Shown here in pieces: positions 16,939 to 25,050 of a DNA stretch of 64,000 nucleotides; the first letter of the stretch is position 1, and the number at the start of each line of letters is the position of its first letter. The translations under genes were made by a program, and so were the position numbers. Below the pieces are notes generated by a model. That model did no database searches, was not told the origin of the DNA, and saw only the letters and a list, made by a program, of their open reading frames with translations. The DNA is from Hyphomicrobiales bacterium (lineage in GTDB: Bacteria; Pseudomonadota; Alphaproteobacteria; Rhizobiales; Beijerinckiaceae). The stretch covers positions 682,001-746,000 of the forward strand of contig CAKNFJ010000002.1 in assembly GCA_930633495.1 (NCBI GenBank), written 5' to 3'.

Positions 16939-17982
16939 TCAGAGCTTCAGCTCGCTCAGCTCCGGCGCTTCTATGCCGGCATCCATAGCGACCGTGGACG
17001 CTTCCAGCTGAGCGTAGGGCCTGCTGAGCCAGACGCGGGCGTGATCCGGTAGCGAGCTTCTCAGCCGCATTGCTGCCTGCGTACCGGCCTCGACGTCGAT
17101 ATTGTCGGGATTGAGCGACTGGGCCAGGAGCCCGAGGCTGATGATCATCGAAACGGGGACGTCGTCCAGCGCCAGGTGAGCGATCGAGGACCCCATGTAT
17201 TCATACAGGTGCTTGACGACTGAGAACCGTGGATCATCGACGCATTCACGGGACACATCGATCTCGCCAACGACCTCGACATCAAGCTTGTCGATGTCCA
17301 GATCTCGCAGGGACTCGTGCGTCGAGGCGAATGTGTCCGCATAGGCGAGCGCGCCCGCCAAGTCATCGGCCCGAAACGCAGCATGTTGGGCGGTGTAGTG
17401 GTGCTCCGGAATGCTGGCTTCGACAACGATCCGTGGCGGGCCGAAGGTATAGCGCACCATCCATATCGGCTCTCGGGCGGGAACGAGCAACGCGCCGTTC
17501 AGCTCGCGCAGGCGGCCGGCCATGGCTTGCAGGCTTGCGACCTCAATCGCGCGCTCGTCGTCGACGAAAGCCTGGAACTCGCGCCCTTGCAGTGTCCGGT
17601 ACCCGGGCACGGCATCTTGCCGCCTCATCGCCGTCCCTGCGGTGCGAACCCGGCGGCTCTGCCGGGCCGCAACCTTGAGAGCCTGGAGATGATCCGGCGG
17701 CCATTCCGCGTTGAAGAGGCTTGCGCCGGCCAGGGAGAGTCCGTCGTCGCCGGGGCTGCCGTCCTTGCAAAGGGGAGCACGTTTGAGACCGCCGTCGATA
17801 TCGAAGAACTCGATGCGCTCGCCGTGGCAGACCGCAGTGAAAGCCGGCTCTGGCTTGGTTTCGAGAACAGCAATGCGCACCGGCTCTGTATCGGTGACGA
17901 AGCCCGTCTGGATGTGGCGATTCTTCCGCTCGCGAAAACGCGCCTCGTAGATCAGATCCATCCAGCGAATGACGTCGGCCAT
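16939..17982 (-). CDS. Divergent paralogue family member 7, unknown function
   Basis: A 347-residue protein. Family marks: IYEARFRERKNRHIQ at 11-25, a degenerate motif A (TKPEPAFTAV, 42-51), motif B FFDIDGGLKRAP at 59-70, motif C LNGALLVPAREPIWMV at 161-176 and the tail EAPELSELKL. It lies at the end of a minus-strand run of genes (19860 to 16939), 55 nt after the gene at 18038, and its stop is 2 nt from the stop of the convergent OmpA gene with no visible terminator. Confidence 0.87.
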   Translation of the reverse strand: MADVIRWMDLIYEARFRERKNRHIQTGFVTDTEPVRIAVLETKPEPAFTAVCHGERIEFFDIDGGLKRAPLCKDGSPGDDGLSLAGASLFNAEWPPDHLQALKVAARQSRRVRTAGTAMRRQDAVPGYRTLQGREFQAFVDDERAIEVASLQAMAGRLRELNGALLVPAREPIWMVRYTFGPPRIVVEASIPEHHYTAQHAAFRADDLAGALAYADTFASTHESLRDLDIDKLDVEVVGEIDVSRECVDDPRFSVVKHLYEYMGSSIAHLALDDVPVSMIISLGLLAQSLNPDNIDVEAGTQAAMRLRSSLPDHARVWLSRPYAQLEASTVAMDAGIEAPELSELKL

Positions 17983-18037
17983 ATCCGCACCCTTTCCTGC
18001 TCACAGCTTAGGGCCGGAGATCGCAAGAGAGGATAGG

Positions 18038-18769
18038 CTAGGCGGCCTTGTCGAGCGGCAGGAAGGGCAGGAGCGCCGCTTGCGCACCGGGGACGAGGGA
18101 GAACCCTTTCATCATCGCCCCTGCTATGACTGGGTCTTCCGCCCGACTGGCAGAGAGCAGGACCGGGTTGGCGGCGGGCAAGCGCCCGAAGATGATCGAT
18201 GCGAAGGTCGGCGATTTAGACACTGCCTGCTGGATCGCGAGCTTTGGAGACCGGAATGAAGCGCAGACTTCGAGAACGCCTGACCAGGCTAACTCAACTC
18301 CGAAGTCGATGGCGCTTCGAGACGCGAGACGGACCATTGCAGGCGACGGCCGCGAGCCGACCGCCCAGCCCGCTCCGAGCCCCAGGCGCGCCGCAGAAGC
18401 GATAAGCGCAGGCGCTGCCTGATCCGCCTGCCAGACGCACGCCTCAAGCCTCTCCAGGGCCCTGTGGGGCCGGCCAGCACAGTGATCCACGAGCGTCGCC
18501 ACAAGGAGCCGAAGCGGCGTGTTCATCATTTCTCCACGAAGCGTCGCCTTTCTGGCAGCGAGGCGGGCGAGATAAACGGCGTCGCTGAACTCATCAGCGA
18601 GAACGGCTCGAAGCGCGATAACGTCGGGATGATCGGGCGCCGCGTTTTCCGCGTTTTCAACCAACGCATTCCTGCGGCTGTCGCTCGGACACCAGAGCGC
18701 CGCGAGAACGTGCTCGATCGCGTGGCGGGCGCCGTCTGATACAGAGTGCTCCATCATAGGCCGGAGCAT
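18038..18769 (-). CDS. Ala-rich helical hypothetical protein
   Basis: A 243-residue protein, almost wholly helical by eye, rich in Ala and Leu, with short repeats resembling helical hairpins (LRLLVATLVDHCAG, LIASAARLGLGAGWA). No signal peptide or known domain. The start at 18769 is supported by a modest AAGAG upstream; in-frame ATGs at 18757 and 18754 are alternatives. It precedes family member 7 on the same strand. Confidence 0.72.
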   Translation of the reverse strand: MLRPMMEHSVSDGARHAIEHVLAALWCPSDSRRNALVENAENAAPDHPDVIALRAVLADEFSDAVYLARLAARKATLRGEMMNTPLRLLVATLVDHCAGRPHRALERLEACVWQADQAAPALIASAARLGLGAGWAVGSRPSPAMVRLASRSAIDFGVELAWSGVLEVCASFRSPKLAIQQAVSKSPTFASIIFGRLPAANPVLLSASRAEDPVIAGAMMKGFSLVPGAQAALLPFLPLDKAA

Positions 18770-18851
18770 TGCGCAAAACTCTTAAGGTTCGATTGAGTCG
18801 ACTGAAGGATTCGTACGGACCCGCAGACGAGAAGGTTTGTGAGTCCGTTCC

Positions 18852-19082
18852 TTAGAGCGTGGGAAAGTCGTTCGTCCTGAACTCGGGGAACCGGTCTCGA
18901 ACGCTGGCACACCACTGCGCCTTCGTGGGCACCTCAGCAGGGTCCCTGACCTCGGAGCAGCTCAGACAGACCGCCACGTCCTTCGGCGCGTACCAGTACC
19001 CGGTGGGACGAAAGCAGAAGCAACAATGCTCCCTGACGCGGCCAGGGGCGTTATCGGGATCCGGCGTGAGCTTGATAGCCAT
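18852..19082 (-). CDS. Small zinc-ribbon protein
   Basis: A 76-residue protein with two cysteine pairs, CCFC (20-23) and CLSC (39-42), in the spacing of a treble-clef or zinc-ribbon knuckle, then WCASVRDRFPEF near the end. Such small zinc proteins often bind nucleic acid or a protein partner; no specific family is recognised. It lies 9 nt downstream of the gene ending at 19092 and is probably cotranscribed with it. Confidence 0.75.
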   Translation of the reverse strand: MAIKLTPDPDNAPGRVREHCCFCFRPTGYWYAPKDVAVCLSCSEVRDPAEVPTKAQWCASVRDRFPEFRTNDFPTL

Positions 19083-19091
19083 AATCGAGAT

Positions 19092-19640
19092 TTACATACG
19101 CAGGACGGGGGCGAAAGAGGCTAGTTCCACCTCTTTTCCATTGAGGATCACGCGCTCGAAGAGCGGCCCATCGATGAAGGGCGGATCAGGCTCTTGGGCG
19201 GAGCGCTGCCGCCGCGCTCCGGAGGCCATCCGCGCCACGTTTTCAATGCGGACATGACGGGCCCGATCGCCCCGAGAAAGCAGGACAGCGACCGGCATCT
19301 CGGCATCGTTGGTGATGCTGCGGACACAGTGCGCCCTGTGCCGGCCCTCGTGAGAGCGAATCTGGATGGTCTCATCCTCCTGATTGATCGCCAGGAAAGG
19401 CATCCCGATCGGATCGCCGGCGCGCAGCTTCGCTTCCATGCCGTTGAATTCGAGCTTCAGGGGAGGGCAGAGGTCGAGGTAGACCGACGGCCGCATCAAA
19501 ACCACGAACCCGGTATAGGCGATTTGGGCCACATCCGGCACGGCTCCCATCCCGTCCCTTTGGTGGTAGATCACGCCATTCAGTGCGAAGTACCCGAGGC
19601 TCTTCGGCGAAAATGCTGGGACGTCGCGCGCGCCGGTCAT
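19092..19640 (-). CDS. HEGRHR-motif protein (ParB/sulfiredoxin-like core possible)
   Basis: A 182-residue protein whose centre reads IQIRSHEGRHRAHCV (about 92-106). His-Glu-Gly-Arg-His-Arg after a beta strand is the signature of ParB/sulfiredoxin-like nucleotide-binding folds seen in many phage and plasmid proteins. No DNA-binding helix-turn-helix follows, so it is not a full partition protein. It ends LASFAPVLRM. It is the second gene of a minus-strand operon, 1 nt after the stop of the small gene at 19642. Confidence 0.72.
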   Translation of the reverse strand: MTGARDVPAFSPKSLGYFALNGVIYHQRDGMGAVPDVAQIAYTGFVVLMRPSVYLDLCPPLKLEFNGMEAKLRAGDPIGMPFLAINQEDETIQIRSHEGRHRAHCVRSITNDAEMPVAVLLSRGDRARHVRIENVARMASGARRQRSAQEPDPPFIDGPLFERVILNGKEVELASFAPVLRM

Positions 19641-19641
19641 C

Positions 19642-19860
19642 TCAGGCTGCCCGACCGATGTGGCAGGCGAGCTCGAAGGGGACCGTTGTCGGGCGCGTGA
19701 TGATGACCGGCACTTCGTCCGCCGACTGGCACCCGCGAAGGATCTCAGCGAACACCTCGCGCTCGTCGCTGCGGCGCGCGGTCATGGAACGGCGCCTGCC
19801 ACCCTGGTCCTGCCACTCAACGGCAACCGCTGCGATCTTGATAATCCTATGGCTCTGCAT
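19642..19860 (-). CDS. Small basic hypothetical protein
   Basis: A 72-residue protein with no recognised domain. It has an N-terminal basic strand (SHRIIKIAAVAVEW), an Arg-rich patch (GGRRRSMTARR) and a C-terminal ACHIGRAA. The ATG at 19860 has GAGG eight nucleotides upstream. It is the promoter-proximal gene of the run down to 16939, with two CAATCCTT words 75-105 nt upstream. Confidence 0.65.
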   Translation of the reverse strand: MQSHRIIKIAAVAVEWQDQGGRRRSMTARRSDEREVFAEILRGCQSADEVPVIITRPTTVPFELACHIGRAA

Positions 19861-19933
19861 TTCAGCAGCCTCTTGTTCAACAACTGCTCACCCATCACAA
19901 GGAGCGCAGCACGATGCAAGGATCTAGAGGGAA

Positions 19934-19964
19934 TCAATCCTTGGCCGTCCACCGTCAATCCTTG
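19934..19964 (-). promoter_or_regulatory. Two TCAATCCTTG sites 21 bp apart
   Basis: TCAATCCTTG occurs at 19934-19943 and again at 19955-19964, same orientation, with 21 bp between starts (two helical turns). They lie in the 161-bp divergent gap between the genes at 19860 and 20022. Phased tandem copies are what a dimeric or cooperative DNA-binding protein would use. A near copy (AAGGATTT) is at 20009-20016. Confidence 0.5.
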
Positions 19965-20021
19965 ATACTGGCAGCGGCAGAAGCGAAACTGCTCATCTGA
20001 TGCATCGGAAGGATTTTCGCC

Positions 20022-20399
20022 GTGCCCATGCCGACCTACCGCAACCTTCACGGAACAATCTTCTTCGGGAAGGACGGGGAATTCCGGCACGTCTGCGACG
20101 AAGGGCAAATGCTTAGTCTGGTCTTCGACAGCGAGAACGGAACCGTTCACAAGCACGGCGTCGCTGATCGGATGAGGGCTTGGCTTGATGCGACCCAGGC
20201 AAAATTGCGGGCGAGTGGTGATTTCGGAGAGTTGATGGCGAACAACCTGGAGATCGCGAGCTTTCCCGCTTGCGACGCCACGCTCAAGGTGCTGAATGAG
20301 CGGGTGATCGATCAGACTCCGGCTCTGCCCAGCCTGCTCGAAGCCCTTGCCGAAGCGAGCGCCGAAGCTCCCGCCTCAAAGGTTCTTCCCGGCCTTTGA
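20022..20399 (+). CDS. Hypothetical protein preceding a phosphoesterase
   Basis: A 125-residue soluble protein, not recognised. GTG at 20022 is favoured over ATG at 20028 because GGAAGG (20007-20012) is 9 nt away. A beta-rich N-terminal half (GTIFFGKDGEFRHVCDEG) is followed by helices and an Ala/Glu-rich tail. It lies immediately upstream of the metallophosphoesterase gene, so the two are probably cotranscribed. Confidence 0.7.
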   Translation: MPMPTYRNLHGTIFFGKDGEFRHVCDEGQMLSLVFDSENGTVHKHGVADRMRAWLDATQAKLRASGDFGELMANNLEIASFPACDATLKVLNERVIDQTPALPSLLEALAEASAEAPASKVLPGL

Positions 20400-20418
20400 G
20401 CCTCTTGGTTTGATTTTC

Positions 20419-21186
20419 TTGAAGCTCTGGATCCTGTCTGACCTTCATTTTGAATCGGTGCCGTTCCCGGGCGCGTTTCGCCCAACGGCGCCAGATTTCG
20501 ACGTGCTTGTTTCGGCCGGCGATATCTGGTCTGGCGACCCGAAGCGTGGCTTCGAGACACTGCGAAAGCTCGCAGGCGACAAGCCCGTCGTCACCGTCCT
20601 CGGCAATCACGAGTTTTTCAAGGGCGAGGTCGAGAGCACGATCGCCTCGGCGCGCCTTGCGGCCAAGGCGTCCCGTGTCTTCCTCCTTGAAGGAGATGCG
20701 ATCGAAATCCGCGGCGTGCGCTTTGTCGGTTGCACGCTCTGGACCGACTACGCGCTCGGCGGCGACCTCAACCTGGATGCACCAACCGGCGAGGCGGTCA
20801 CAGTCTGCGTCGACGGCGTCCTGCGTCCGCTCCGGATCAGCGACGTCCAGGTCCTGCATCGTCGGGCGCGTGAGCGCCTCTCAGCCCTGCTCGACGCACA
20901 TAAGAGCGCTCCTAAGGTCGTCGTGACGCACCACGCGCCGCATCCAGCCTGCTTGACACCCGCAGAGCTCGGGACCTGGGCCGCCGGAAACTGCGCGTCG
21001 GATCTCTCTGAGCTGACAGACTCCGGACGCGCTGCGCTCTGGATCTATGGTCACATCCATCGAAGCGCTGGCGGAAGGCGCCCAGGCGGCACGCGCCTCC
21101 TATCGAATCCAGCTGGCACTCGCTTCTCGAACCAAGCCTTCGATGAACACCTAGTCGTCGAGTTGGATCGAGCTCAGACTGCCTAG
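20419..21186 (+). CDS. Calcineurin-like metallophosphoesterase
   Basis: A 255-residue protein with the ordered metal-binding motifs of the family: SDLHFE near the N-terminus, SAGDIW, LGNHEF, THHAPHP and YGHIHR. This predicts a two-metal phosphodiesterase or phosphatase acting on a nucleotide, nucleic acid or phosphoprotein. The start is probably TTG at 20419 (LKLWILSDLHFE), which places the first strand at the N-terminus; an ATG at 20347 would overlap the preceding gene by 53 nt. Its stop overlaps that of the convergent small gene by 4 nt. Confidence 0.85.
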   Translation: MKLWILSDLHFESVPFPGAFRPTAPDFDVLVSAGDIWSGDPKRGFETLRKLAGDKPVVTVLGNHEFFKGEVESTIASARLAAKASRVFLLEGDAIEIRGVRFVGCTLWTDYALGGDLNLDAPTGEAVTVCVDGVLRPLRISDVQVLHRRARERLSALLDAHKSAPKVVVTHHAPHPACLTPAELGTWAAGNCASDLSELTDSGRAALWIYGHIHRSAGGRRPGGTRLLSNPAGTRFSNQAFDEHLVVELDRAQTA

Positions 21187-21413
21187 GGCGTCATCGACTG
21201 CGAAGGCTGCGAGGCGAGATGTTCGAGCGCATCGGCAAGCGCAGTTGCCTCGTCGCATTTCCCGATCAGCAGGCCCTCTCCAGGCTCGCTGTAGAGGATG
21301 ACATCCGGGGGTCCCATGAGGACCCAATCGCCGTCGCCGTCCTGCTCAAGCGAATAGCCGACAGGAAGCGCCCCCGGCCGATCGTTTTCAGTGCTCATTG
21401 GATCCAATTGCAT
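21183..21413 (-). CDS. Small acidic hypothetical protein
   Basis: A 76-residue acidic protein or, from the in-frame ATG at 21398, 71 residues. It contains two Gly-Asp/Pro turn regions (EQDGDGDWVLMGPP and EPGEGLLIGKCDE) and a helical C-terminus. No domain is recognised. It overlaps the phosphoesterase stop by 4 nt. The reading is supported by typical high-GC third positions but remains tentative because of its size. Confidence 0.55.
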   Translation of the reverse strand: MQLDPMSTENDRPGALPVGYSLEQDGDGDWVLMGPPDVILYSEPGEGLLIGKCDEATALADALEHLASQPSQSMTP

Positions 21414-21428
21414 TCTCCGGATTGAGCC

Positions 21429-22334
21429 TCAGGGAGATGGAGAAGGACCGGCCGGGACCGGCGCGAAGTGCTCGGCTCGATCGATCGCCTTCGTCGCCGT
21501 CTGCCTGACCCAGCCGCGGTCAATCCAATTTCCCTCGGAAGCCAGCTTCTCCTCGATCGCGGTCAGGCCGGCGCGGAGCGCGACATTGCGATTGAACTCT
21601 ACCAGCACGGCATCGCGGTCGTGCTCGCTGATCACGTCGTCACCCGCGATGGCATAGCTCACCATCTGCCTCAGCAGCGAAGACGAGGTCGCATGGCGAT
21701 CGAAGCCGCCCTCAACGGCGAGAAGTGCCAAGTCCTCGATGCTGGTGCCTCGATGATCGTTGGCGACTTTTTCGATCTCCTCAAGTGCCTCCCGGTGGAC
21801 CGAGTTCGCCTTGGCGAGCTCCTCGACGAGCGAACCGAAAGCGAAAGCAGAGAGATCGACGCCGAGCTCGCTGGCCATGTCCCGGGCCCTTCGCTGAACG
21901 CTCTGCGCGTCGTCGCCGGGCCTGAACCCATTGAAGAACCCGGAGACGGCCTCGAGGCCCGGCACGGCCGAGGGGCCGAAGTTCAGCTCGCCGCGGGAGG
22001 GCGCGTTCGCCAGGGTATCGGATGCCATCTGCTGAAGAGTGCGCAGGGCCGTCCCGGCAGGCATCTTCGAAAGATCGGCAGCTGCCATCGCGCGGATCGC
22101 GCCCTGGTAATAGTTCAGCGCGACCCGATCGATCTCGACCTGCATCTCGGCCATTCGCTCGACCGACGTGGTGGCAACCGCGGCTGGGCGCACGGCGTCC
22201 AGCGTCTCAGCGCGGGCTACCGCCATTCCGGTGACCACAAGCCCGCACACCAGGGCGCCGGGCAGGACGCCCCGTGCCATCACATCCTTGAGACTGGCGA
22301 CTTGCCTGACGAGATCTGCAAAGCGCGTGGTCAT
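21429..22334 (-). CDS. Exported or membrane-anchored helical protein
   Basis: A 301-residue protein with a hydrophobic segment (VLPGALVCGLVVTGMAVARA, about 23-42), read as a signal peptide or anchor after a short basic N-terminus. The remainder is helical with an acidic centre and ends in a Pro/Ser-rich tail. The ATG at 22334 has AGGAGG at good spacing. No recognised domain. With the OmpA and 14599 proteins it adds to the envelope proteins on this element. Confidence 0.75.
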   Translation of the reverse strand: MTTRFADLVRQVASLKDVMARGVLPGALVCGLVVTGMAVARAETLDAVRPAAVATTSVERMAEMQVEIDRVALNYYQGAIRAMAAADLSKMPAGTALRTLQQMASDTLANAPSRGELNFGPSAVPGLEAVSGFFNGFRPGDDAQSVQRRARDMASELGVDLSAFAFGSLVEELAKANSVHREALEEIEKVANDHRGTSIEDLALLAVEGGFDRHATSSSLLRQMVSYAIAGDDVISEHDRDAVLVEFNRNVALRAGLTAIEEKLASEGNWIDRGWVRQTATKAIDRAEHFAPVPAGPSPSP

Positions 22335-22385
22335 AAATGCCTCCTGAAGCTGACCTGGAAACGTACCGAGTCGGGATGCAACCGA

Positions 22386-22676
22386 CTAATGTCCGCCCAA
22401 GGACCTCTGGATGTCGCGGACACGCGACTGGGTCAGCCGTCCAGAGCTGGCCTTCACGACTTCCTCCACCCGCTTGCGCGCGGCCAACTCCGCATCCTTC
22501 GACGCGGCTTCATCGACCCGCTCATCAAGCGCCAGGAGAAACTGGGCGTACCCTTCGGCATCTGTTCGGCCCGCAAGCTCCATGGTTTCGAGGAAATCCT
22601 CTGCCTCCTTGGGCGTCACGCCTTCATGGATCACGAGGTGATGCTTTCGACGCTCGCGAATGGACTGGTCTGACAT
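22386..22676 (-). CDS. Small charged helical protein
   Basis: A 96-residue, highly charged, probably all-helical protein (SIRERRKHHLV at the start; KEAEDFLETMELAG; RLTQSRVRDIQRSLGG at the end). The ATG at 22676 has GGAG 4-5 nt upstream. No recognised family. It sits between the exported protein and the papain-like gene on the same strand. Confidence 0.65.
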   Translation of the reverse strand: MSDQSIRERRKHHLVIHEGVTPKEAEDFLETMELAGRTDAEGYAQFLLALDERVDEAASKDAELAARKRVEEVVKASSGRLTQSRVRDIQRSLGGH

Positions 22677-22762
22677 CTGCTCCGGCCAAGTGGTTTGGAT
22701 TCGGTAGAATAGGATTGCTCGAATGCCACGACGGGTCGAGGCCCGAACGCCTCATTCAGCCT

Positions 22763-23182
22763 TCAGAGTCCAGGAGCGGAGTTTACTCGTCGGGTTGGCC
22801 AGACTTCGTCGATGGGAACGACCTCGATCTCCTCCCAGATCAGTCGAACCTCGCGCATCGGTGTCAACAGAGGGTGTTGGCAGGAGGGATCGAATTGACG
22901 GGCCGTCAGGTCAATGGCCTGACCATCAACCTCCACGACGTAGTGGATCCACCACGACGGTTTACCGAGCTTCAGCCATCGAGGATCTGCATCAGGGAAG
23001 CTCTTCGCAGCCTCCGTGAGGCGTAGCACCTTGAAATCGACTCCGGCGCGCTCAAGCTGCGTCCCTAACGCAGCCGCTACCTGCTTACATTTGCTGAAGG
23101 CGCCTCGTGGGGTAGCGAGCCCGCGGTGCGCGCGAAGGACAGCGTCGATCGCGGCCTGAACCTTTTCTGAAGGAGCTCCCAT
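22763..23182 (-). CDS. Papain/transglutaminase-like fold protein, tentative
   Basis: A 139-residue protein with a Cys-His-Asp layout resembling small papain or transglutaminase-like domains: a helix starting FSKCKQVAAAL (Cys32), WWIHYVVEVDG (His80) and AIDLTARQFDP (Asp91). The His-strand-Asp spacing and the DLTARQF segment resemble proteins annotated as such folds, but catalysis is unproven. Its ATG overlaps the stop of the HD-GYP gene by one base (TAATG), so the two are likely coupled. Confidence 0.6.
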   Translation of the reverse strand: MGAPSEKVQAAIDAVLRAHRGLATPRGAFSKCKQVAAALGTQLERAGVDFKVLRLTEAAKSFPDADPRWLKLGKPSWWIHYVVEVDGQAIDLTARQFDPSCQHPLLTPMREVRLIWEEIEVVPIDEVWPTRRVNSAPGL

Positions 23183-23955
23183 TACAGCCTCAGGCTCGGC
23201 CCAGCGGCTACAAATTCAGGCAAATCAGGCGTGACCGTATCCTGCCGGGCGTTCGGCTGATCCAGCCTCGGCTCGGTGGCAACGAAAGCCTCGATCTCAG
23301 CCCGCTCGGGCGCCGTTGCCGCGAAATCAGGGTCCGCCAAACGGAGTTTCGAGAACAGGCGGAGGAAGAAGGGGTCGAACTGCGCGCGCCCCAGCCCGCT
23401 GCGGGACGGTCGGATCATCGCACAGATGATCTTCCCTTCAGGCTCGCCCGGCTTGTAGACCCGCCGGGAGCAGAGCGCATCGTGAACATCCGCGATCTGA
23501 ACGATCCGGGCTACCGCCGGGATAGCGTCGCCCTGCAGCCCCTCGTAGCCCTTGCCGTCGAAGCTCTCATGGTGGAAGCGCGCGACCAGCGTGAAGACGG
23601 CCGGCAGATCTGGGATCGCTCGGAGAGCCAGAAAGCCATAATGCGCGTGCTTTCGCATCTCGGAACGCTCGATGTCGGTCAAGATGCCGGGCTTGTTGAG
23701 AATGGAACTCCCAACATCGAGCTTGCCAATGTCGTGCGTCAGGCATGCCGCGCCGAGCTCTAATACGTCCCGCTGGGCAAATCCGGCCTGACGGGCGATC
23801 GCCATGGCGCTCCTGGCAACGCGACGAGAATGCCCGGTTAGGTCGCTGTCTGGAAACGCCGCGTCGAAGCCGACGATTTTCGCCCAGGCACTTTCGATCG
23901 CCGGGAGAAAGGCTTCGTCATCGTCTACCAGGTCTCGCGGGCTCAGAAGGCTCAT
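23182..23955 (-). CDS. HD-GYP-type phosphohydrolase
   Basis: A 257-residue protein with an HD-GYP domain: TGHSRRVARSA (40-50), catalytic THDIGKLDVG (73-82), HHESFDGKGY (128-137), GDAIPAVARIVQIADVHDAL (142-161). HD-GYP enzymes hydrolyse cyclic di-nucleotides such as c-di-GMP, though the GYP triad here is GKGY with Glu after it, so substrate specificity is uncertain. No sensory domain is attached. It shares a TAATG overlap with the papain-like gene downstream. Confidence 0.85.
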   Translation of the reverse strand: MSLLSPRDLVDDDEAFLPAIESAWAKIVGFDAAFPDSDLTGHSRRVARSAMAIARQAGFAQRDVLELGAACLTHDIGKLDVGSSILNKPGILTDIERSEMRKHAHYGFLALRAIPDLPAVFTLVARFHHESFDGKGYEGLQGDAIPAVARIVQIADVHDALCSRRVYKPGEPEGKIICAMIRPSRSGLGRAQFDPFFLRLFSKLRLADPDFAATAPERAEIEAFVATEPRLDQPNARQDTVTPDLPEFVAAGPSLRL

Positions 23956-24093
23956 GGGTGCTCAGTTTCAACCCAACTCTCCCGGCGGGACATGAAAGCG
24001 ACAAGGACCGCTATCGAAAATCTTGCTGGATCCCAAAAACCATAGGATCGTCTACTTGAACCCTTTAAGCGATCGAATCTCTGCGACGGCGGA

Positions 24094-25050
24094 ATGAAAG
24101 CTGATCTCGTCGACCTGAACTTCTCGGACCTCTACCTGCGCCTCGATAAGGACGGGCAGGCGATCTACCGGATCGGTCCCAACAACGAGGGCAAGTCGGG
24201 TCTGGCTGCCGTGCCGGATGGCCATGACAGCGACCTCGCTGCCGTCCGGAACGCGATCAATGACGACGGAACGAACTCCGGCACGGTCACGTACGACGAG
24301 ATGAGGCTTCGCTTCGTGCGGATGCCCACCGTCGAGGATCAGGTTTGGGCGGCCATTCGTCGTATCCCTTTGTCACCACCGACGCTCGACGAGCTTGGGC
24401 TGCACCCGGACGCGGTGACGATGATGCGCGGCTTCGCGGCCAGGCGAGGACTTGTGCTTGTCGGCGGCGCGACCGGAGCCGGAAAGACGACCACAGTGTT
24501 CGGCGCACTCCACGACTACCTGAAGATCCGCGGAGGCGTCGCCATCACTCTGGAGGACCCGCCCGAGCTGCTGCTGCAGGGACCCGTCGGTGCCGGCATC
24601 TGCTTCCAGATGGGTATCTCGGAAACCTACACTTGGCAGATGGCTGTAATGGCTGCGCTCAGGTCGCGGCCGCGATACATCCTCATCGGTGAGATCCGAA
24701 CACCGGAGGCGGCGCAGCAGGCTCTCATTGCGTCGCAAAGTGGCCACCTCGTTCTCACGACCGCTCACGGCGGCTCGGTGGAGGAAGCTGTCGAAACCAT
24801 TATCGGCTTGGCCGAGGTCCGGCTCGGCGAACAGGCGGCACGCCGGCTCATGGCCGGAAATCTGCTCGCCGCCATCCATCAATCACTCGGCCACTACGGG
24901 CCGAGCCTGGAGGTCGTTCAGACCAAGTCTGGCGGCACGCGCGCCCAGGATCCCGTGCGCTCGGGGATCATCGACAATCGCCCCGACGTGCTGCGCCAGA
25001 ACTTGGTGAAGTTCACTGCGCCGCCGCCGAGAGCAGCGGCAGCTGAATAA
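24094..25050 (+). CDS. dotB: DotB/PilT-type secretion ATPase
   Basis: A 318-residue member of the VirB11/PilT/DotB ATPase superfamily. Walker A GATGAGKT is at 125-132, the acidic box TLEDPPE at 152-158, Walker B YILIGEIR at 195-202, and the His box GHLVLTTAHGGS at 217-228. Given the Dot/Icm genes at 35-41 kb, it is most likely the DotB ATPase that powers type IVB transfer, a hexamer at the inner-membrane face. It is separated from the main cluster, as dotB often is. The last 38 nt overlap the convergent coiled-coil gene. Confidence 0.85.
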   Translation: MKADLVDLNFSDLYLRLDKDGQAIYRIGPNNEGKSGLAAVPDGHDSDLAAVRNAINDDGTNSGTVTYDEMRLRFVRMPTVEDQVWAAIRRIPLSPPTLDELGLHPDAVTMMRGFAARRGLVLVGGATGAGKTTTVFGALHDYLKIRGGVAITLEDPPELLLQGPVGAGICFQMGISETYTWQMAVMAALRSRPRYILIGEIRTPEAAQQALIASQSGHLVLTTAHGGSVEEAVETIIGLAEVRLGEQAARRLMAGNLLAAIHQSLGHYGPSLEVVQTKSGGTRAQDPVRSGIIDNRPDVLRQNLVKFTAPPPRAAAAE

